A stretch of 8,437 nucleotides of DNA, taken from NCBI GenBank assembly GCA_030052355.1, contig JASIGS010000657.1:1-8437 (forward strand), given 5' to 3'. The position numbers were made by a program, and so were the translations under genes. This document shows, piece after piece, positions 5,704 through 8,437 of this stretch. Source of the DNA: Streptosporangiaceae bacterium. Its GTDB lineage: Bacteria; Actinomycetota; Actinomycetes; Streptosporangiales; Streptosporangiaceae. Numbering within the stretch: the stretch's first letter is position 1; each line of letters begins with the position of its first letter. The notes beneath the pieces were generated by a model that saw nothing but the letters and a program-made list of their open reading frames with translations, ran no database searches and was not told where the DNA came from.

Positions 5704-6174
5704 ATGCTGACCGCAGGCGAGCCCCAACCAGGCAGTGAGGACCGTGCGAGGACCGTGCGTCAGCTCACCCGCGAGGATTATGAGGACCTGCTGGCCTTCC
5801 GGGCCAGTCTGCGCCGGTTCCAGCACTGGAGCGAGCAGAAGGCACGCGAGGCGGGCCTTACCCCTGCGCAGCACCAGCTGCTGCTCGCGATCAAGGGCCA
5901 TCCGCAACCGAACGGCCCGACGATAAGCGACCTGGCTGGGTACCTGCTGCTCCGCCACCACAGCATGGTTGAGCTCGTGGACCGCGCCCAGGACGCCGGG
6001 CTCGTCCAGCGATTCGGCGACGACGGGGACGGGCGGGTCATCCGGGTCAGGCTCACCGCCGACGGCGAACGTCGGCTGAGCCAGCTCACTCCTGCGCACC
6101 TTGACGAGCTCGAGCAACTCGCACCGGTACTTGACCAGCTCGTCGCGCGCTGGCACCGGCCAGACGGCGCCTGA
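5704..6174 (+). CDS. MarR-family transcriptional regulator (second copy)
   Basis: This protein of about 156 residues has the MarR layout: an N-terminal helix (LTREDYEDLLAFRASLRRFQHW), a recognition region (TISDLAGYLLLRHHSMVELVDRAQDAG, about 78-104) and the wing (LVQRFGDDGDGRVIRVRLTADG, about 105-126), then a C-terminal dimerisation helix. The start is uncertain. The frame is open back to 5485, but that part overlaps the microprotein in another frame and has no MarR character. ATG 5704 has no clear ribosome site, and GTG 5755 (139 residues), just before the conserved RQLTREDYEDL, is an alternative. It follows the 57-aa gene by 31 nt and is probably co-transcribed from the promoter at 5433. It is the leading candidate to bind the two ATATCG-N5-CGATAT dyads and so control both itself and the divergent transporter. 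Sequence similarity to the first MarR in the window is low outside the fold. Confidence 0.9.
   Translation: MLTAGEPQPGSEDRARTVRQLTREDYEDLLAFRASLRRFQHWSEQKAREAGLTPAQHQLLLAIKGHPQPNGPTISDLAGYLLLRHHSMVELVDRAQDAGLVQRFGDDGDGRVIRVRLTADGERRLSQLTPAHLDELEQLAPVLDQLVARWHRPDGA
5737..5758 (+). repeat. Perfect 11-bp tandem duplication at the MarR N-terminus
   Basis: GAGGACCGTGC occurs twice in direct succession (5737-5747 and 5748-5758). Eleven bases is not a multiple of three, so gain or loss of one unit changes the frame of everything upstream relative to the MarR body. It brackets the alternative GTG start at 5755 and offers a GAGG just ahead of it. Confidence 0.85.
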
Positions 6175-6240
6175 CCAGATCGGGCGTTCCCTCCTCCTGA
6201 GGATGCACTGCGCCGCTCGCCTTCGATAGCGGCTGCCTGG

Positions 6241-6276
6241 ACGTCGGCAACCCGACAGTGCGCGTGTCGGCGACGT
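6241..6276 (+). other. Two-part hairpin with a 5-nt bulge downstream of the MarR gene
   Basis: Outer arms ACGTCG (6241-6246) and CGACGT (6271-6276) enclose inner arms CCGACA (6252-6257) and TGTCGG (6265-6270), with a 5-nt bulge GCAAC on the left side and a 7-nt loop GTGCGCG. That gives 12 perfect base pairs. It starts 66 nt after the MarR stop. No T-tract follows. It may be a transcription terminator of actinobacterial type (hairpin without U-run), a processing site, or part of an RNA element. Confidence 0.5.
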
Positions 6277-6326
6277 GACAGACCGCAGCAGAGCGCGCGG
6301 CGATGCTGAGTGCAGTTGGTTCTGAC

Positions 6327-6349
6327 GGCCGGTGATCAGGTCGCCGGCC
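6327..6349 (+). other. Strong hairpin upstream of the 69-aa membrane protein
   Basis: GGCCGGTGA (6327-6335) pairs with TCGCCGGCC (6341-6349) over nine positions, one a U-G wobble in RNA, leaving the 5-nt loop TCAGG. It lies about 60 nt before the 69-aa ATG. As RNA it would be a very stable stem in the presumed 5' leader, or the end of the upstream transcript. I see no promoter between it and the gene. Confidence 0.45.
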
Positions 6350-6398
6350 AGCGCGGGAGTTCGGTGGCAGTAGCCGGACTCGAGGAACCAGTCACCAG

Positions 6399-6404
6399 AG
6401 GAGG
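6399..6404 (+). promoter_or_regulatory. Ribosome binding site of the 69-aa protein
   Basis: AGGAGG sits 5 nt before the ATG at 6410 in a longer purine run (AGAGGAGGGG, 6397-6406). It is nearly a full anti-Shine-Dalgarno match, which supports translation of the short gene. Confidence 0.8.
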
Positions 6405-6409
6405 GGCTG

Positions 6410-6619
6410 ATGTCGTGGTTCTGGTTGAACATCCCGCTGGCGCTCGTGTTTTTCGGGGCTTGGTGCGGGATCCCGCTGTACATGGTGCTGAAGCATCCCA
6501 GCTGGTCTCATCACCCGGCTGACAGCATCGCTGTCGAGGTCGAAGTCGAGACCCCGACCGCAGGCGGGATGGTCGTCGCTGTTGCAGAGTCAATCACCAT
6601 GGCGGCCGTCACTGAGTGA
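6410..6619 (+). CDS. 69-aa single-helix membrane microprotein
   Basis: The protein begins MSWFWLNIPLALVFFGAWCGIPLYMVLKHPSW: one aromatic-rich transmembrane helix of about 20-22 residues (about 4-26) starting almost at the N-terminus, then a basic KHP turn. The following 40-residue tail is acidic to neutral (VEVEVET at about 43-49) and probably soluble. I recall short actinobacterial hypothetical proteins opening with a similar MSWFW-NIPL pattern, which suggests a conserved family of unknown function; this is memory, not a search. The ribosome site is excellent. It stands alone on its strand, with structured DNA upstream and a convergent VWA gene downstream. The tail contains a small hexanucleotide repeat. 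A role as a membrane-associated regulator or small subunit of a larger complex is possible but unsupported. Confidence 0.75.
   Translation: MSWFWLNIPLALVFFGAWCGIPLYMVLKHPSWSHHPADSIAVEVEVETPTAGGMVVAVAESITMAAVTE
6533..6550 (+). repeat. Three tandem GTCGAR hexamers coding VEVEVE
   Basis: GTCGAG, GTCGAA and GTCGAG follow one another in frame and encode three Val-Glu pairs in the tail of the 69-aa protein. An in-frame repeat of this kind can vary in copy number without frame loss. Confidence 0.7.
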
Positions 6620-6686
6620 GTGCCCCTGAAGCCAACGATCACAGGAGGGGGCGGCGGGCGCCCGGCGAACTGCCGCTGGGTGCCCG

Positions 6687-6705
6687 CCGGTGCCTTCGGC
6701 ACCGG
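6687..6705. terminator. Terminator-like hairpin between convergent genes
   Basis: CCGGTGCC (6687-6694) and GGCACCGG (6698-6705) form a perfect 8-bp stem with a 3-nt loop. It lies 5 bp past the stop of the VWA gene (6710) and about 67 bp past the 69-aa gene. The symmetric stem can serve both strands. There is no T-tract, which is common for terminators in GC-rich actinobacteria. Confidence 0.6.
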
Positions 6706-6709
6706 GAGA

Positions 6710-7963
6710 CTAGCTGGGCACGCGGACGGCGCGGGCCCACGTCGGCGCGTCAGGCGCGTCGTCGCCGAGCAGGCCGACAACAACCTTGCTGCCCCGCGGC
6801 GGCTCGTCCGGCCACGGCGTGTAGCCGTCGGTGAGCACCACGATGACGGCCGGCCTGGGCCGGAGGGCACTGGCAGCCGCGATGCCCGCGCCCATGTCGG
6901 TACCGCCGCCGCCGACGAGTGCGACCTGACGCGCCGCGCTAACCCGCTGCGCGGGACCGACCGCCGTGTCGCAGGCGAGCACGCGCAGGCTGCGCGCCAT
7001 GCCAAGGGTGCCGAGGAGGCCCTCCACCTCGGCCAGCGAGGCGGCCAGCAGCTCGTCCGACATGCTGCCGGAGGTGTCGCAGACGACGGCTACCTCCGGT
7101 ACCGGCCTGCGCAGCGCTGGCAGCACAACGTTCCCTGCCGCGGCCGCGCGGCGGGACGGACGGCGGTAGCTGTAGTCCACCGCTCCCGCCGTGTCAGCAA
7201 CCGCCTTGCGCAGTTCTGCGGCGAGTGCCCGCCGCCAGTCCACCTTCGGCTGGAGCACTTCCGACGCCCAGCGCAGCAAGCCGGCTGGCACGGTACCCGG
7301 CTGCTTGCCGGCCGCCACGCACTGCTGGGCGACCAGCCGCTGCAGCAGCCGAGCCTGCCAGGGCGGCAGCGTCTCGGGCTGCCCGCCTTGCCACTGCCGG
7401 CCGAACCCGTCCGCGCCGCTGCCGCAGTCCAGCCCGACAGCCCCGGCCATGCCGTCAGCGTCGCCGTCGTCCGCAGCCACTCCGGGCCGGGGGCCAGGAG
7501 TCGCCGACCGTTGCGAGCTGAAGTACTGCTCGGCGAGCTGGCCAGGCGTGCAGCCGAGATGGCGCGGCAGGACCGGGTCGCCGGGCAGCTGCAGGCCCGC
7601 GGGCACCAGGTCGTCGTTGATCTCGGCGTCGGCAGCGCGTACCCACGTTCGCGACTCGTCCTGCCGGACGCCCGCCACGCCGGCCCGAAGGCCGTGCTCG
7701 CGCAGCAGGTGGCAGACGTGGTGCACGAGCACGCTGCCGAACTGCGCCGGCGTCCAGCTCGCCGTCAGCTCAGGGTCGGCCCAGAGCCGCCAGCCGGGAT
7801 CCACCGCGACGGTCCCGATACCGGCAGCGGCCACAACCCGGGCGCCGAAGATCCCGCTGGCCAGGTAGGGGTAGTGGGCCGCAGCCCAGAGCCGGGCCGA
7901 TGGCAGGCCCGCCAGCCCTTCCTGCTGTACCTGCCCGGTCTGCGCGCGGTCGGCGCCGTCCAT
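6710..7963 (-). CDS. VWA-domain protein with DUF2201-type metallopeptidase-like N-terminus
   Basis: This 417-residue protein has two parts. The N-terminal half resembles the putative metallopeptidase domain found with VWA-like (DUF2201) proteins, with HHVCHLLREH at about 81-90 and AADAEINDDL at about 110-119. The usual HExxH glutamate is His82 here, so ordinary zinc-protease catalysis is doubtful. A glycine/aspartate-rich linker (about 150-200) leads to a VWA domain (about 290-400) with an intact MIDAS: CDTSGSMS (D296, S298, S300), GGGGTDMG (T355) and LTDGYTPW. Such proteins pair with MoxR-type AAA+ ATPases in chaperone- or metal-insertion-like complexes. The start at 7963 overlaps the ATPase stop as TGATG, indicating coupled translation. 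The minus-strand frame stays open upstream to 8389, but that part is an arginine-rich shadow of the ATPase gene. The partner substrate is unknown. Confidence 0.88.
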   Translation of the reverse strand: MDGADRAQTGQVQQEGLAGLPSARLWAAAHYPYLASGIFGARVVAAAGIGTVAVDPGWRLWADPELTASWTPAQFGSVLVHHVCHLLREHGLRAGVAGVRQDESRTWVRAADAEINDDLVPAGLQLPGDPVLPRHLGCTPGQLAEQYFSSQRSATPGPRPGVAADDGDADGMAGAVGLDCGSGADGFGRQWQGGQPETLPPWQARLLQRLVAQQCVAAGKQPGTVPAGLLRWASEVLQPKVDWRRALAAELRKAVADTAGAVDYSYRRPSRRAAAAGNVVLPALRRPVPEVAVVCDTSGSMSDELLAASLAEVEGLLGTLGMARSLRVLACDTAVGPAQRVSAARQVALVGGGGTDMGAGIAAASALRPRPAVIVVLTDGYTPWPDEPPRGSKVVVGLLGDDAPDAPTWARAVRVPS

Positions 7964-8437
7964 CAGTGCAGCAGTCCGGCGTCGCGCAGCACCGGCGCGA
8001 ACAGCCGTACCTCGGCCGGCAGCGGCACGCCGTCGGGGCGGCACCTGGCGAGCACGCGCGCAGCGACGGCTGCGACATCGGGCGCAGAGTTCGCCGCGAC
8101 ACCGAGCACCCGCCAGCCGGCCTGCCAGCGGGCAGCCGTGGGGTCGGCCTCGACCACCGCGGCCACGGCGGCGACGGCCGCGTAGGCCCTGTCCGCGCGC
8201 TTGGGCAGCCGGAACGCGGACGGGTCGGCCAGGACGGCCTCGGGATCGGGCAGATCCATCTCCAGCAGCCAGGCCAGGAACTCCGCGCCAGCTCCGTCGC
8301 CGACCGCGCCGACCACCAGAGCGGACCGCGCTTCGCCGCTGACGCCGGCCGCCCCGCTTGCCGCCCACAGCCGTCCGGCCATCTCCCACGTGCGGGGGCT
8401 CGGCCAGCCGCGGCCCGCGCTGGTCGCGTCGGCAGGC
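7963..8437 (-). CDS. MoxR-type AAA+ ATPase, C-terminal part (cut by window edge)
   Basis: Only the last 157 residues are in the window; the Walker A and B motifs lie beyond the right edge. The visible start contains GWPSPRTWEMAGRLWAA, in which PSPRTWEMA is the typical sensor-2/lid segment of MoxR-like ATPases acting with VWA proteins. It is followed by helical lid sequence (AEFLAWLLEMDLPDPEAVLADPSAF) and an alanine-rich C-terminal helical region ending LLH. The reading frame continues without a stop to the edge, so ATG 8382 is internal and not a start. Its TGA shares one base with the ATG of the VWA gene. The ATPase is expected to power the VWA protein in remodelling or activating a client. 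Confidence 0.87.
   Translation of the reverse strand, partial: PADATSAGRGWPSPRTWEMAGRLWAASGAAGVSGEARSALVVGAVGDGAGAEFLAWLLEMDLPDPEAVLADPSAFRLPKRADRAYAAVAAVAAVVEADPTAARWQAGWRVLGVAANSAPDVAAVAARVLARCRPDGVPLPAEVRLFAPVLRDAGLLH

Noticed and set aside
5497..6483. Minus-strand open frame of 328 codons across the microprotein, second MarR and hairpin region
   Set aside because: It is antisense to a clear MarR gene and crosses structured intergenic DNA; no recognisable domain.
7691..7735. Calling the VWA protein an active zinc protease
   Set aside because: The glutamate of HExxH is replaced by histidine, so catalysis cannot be claimed from the motif.
6620..8185. Long plus-strand open frame of 521 codons opposite the VWA and ATPase genes
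   Set aside because: It is antisense to two recognisable proteins. Its translation is arginine/proline/alanine-rich with no domain pattern, typical of GC-rich shadow frames.
7964..8389. N-terminal extension of the VWA reading frame
   Set aside because: It overlaps the ATPase gene in another frame, is arginine-rich and lacks domain features; the TGATG start at 7963 is better.

Overview
The window is high-GC DNA (roughly 70% or more in most genes) with actinobacterial hallmarks: a MocR/GntR-aminotransferase regulator, a SigE-type ECF sigma factor, several winged-helix regulators, and a MoxR ATPase/VWA pair of actinobacterial type. It looks like ordinary chromosome of a filamentous-type actinomycete, rich in regulators. 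I see no tRNA, rRNA, insertion sequence, phage gene or CRISPR array. Species cannot be named from the sequence.

Layout. (1) 3-1439 (+) is a MocR-type regulator, running stop-to-stop (9 bp gap) into (2) a minus-strand two-gene operon: ECF sigma factor (2899-3471) and a membrane-anchored beta-propeller protein (1449-2930). The two overlap by 32 bp, and the propeller protein sits where an anti-sigma factor would be expected. (3) Divergent from the sigma factor is a MarR regulator (3670-4140) preceded by an AT-rich cluster of TAGATA/TATCTA half-sites. (4) A ten-helix TDT/SLAC1/TehA-type transporter (4305 to about 5390, minus) is divergent from a small operon that encodes a 57-aa proline-rich microprotein (5499-5672) and a second MarR regulator (5704-6174). 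Two dyads with the same ATATCG-N5-CGATAT core lie between them, one at each inferred promoter. (5) 6175-6409 has no gene but holds two strong hairpins, followed by a 69-aa single-helix membrane microprotein (6410-6619). (6) Convergent to it, past a terminator-like hairpin, are a VWA/DUF2201-type protein (6710-7963) and the C-terminal end of a MoxR-type AAA+ ATPase (7963 to the window edge), joined by a TGATG stop/start overlap.

How the parts may work together. Region 4 is the most self-contained unit: transporter, microprotein and MarR regulator appear to be co-controlled through paired operators, probably de-repressed by a ligand that the transporter moves. Region 2 may be an extracytoplasmic sensing circuit in which a propeller sensor with a short cytoplasmic tail controls the sigma factor. 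The ATPase/VWA pair resembles known MoxR-VWA chaperone or metal-insertion-type pairs. The least described items are the 57-aa SPLPxDP-repeat microprotein, missed by ORF callers with a 60-aa cutoff, and the two structured elements upstream of the 69-aa protein.
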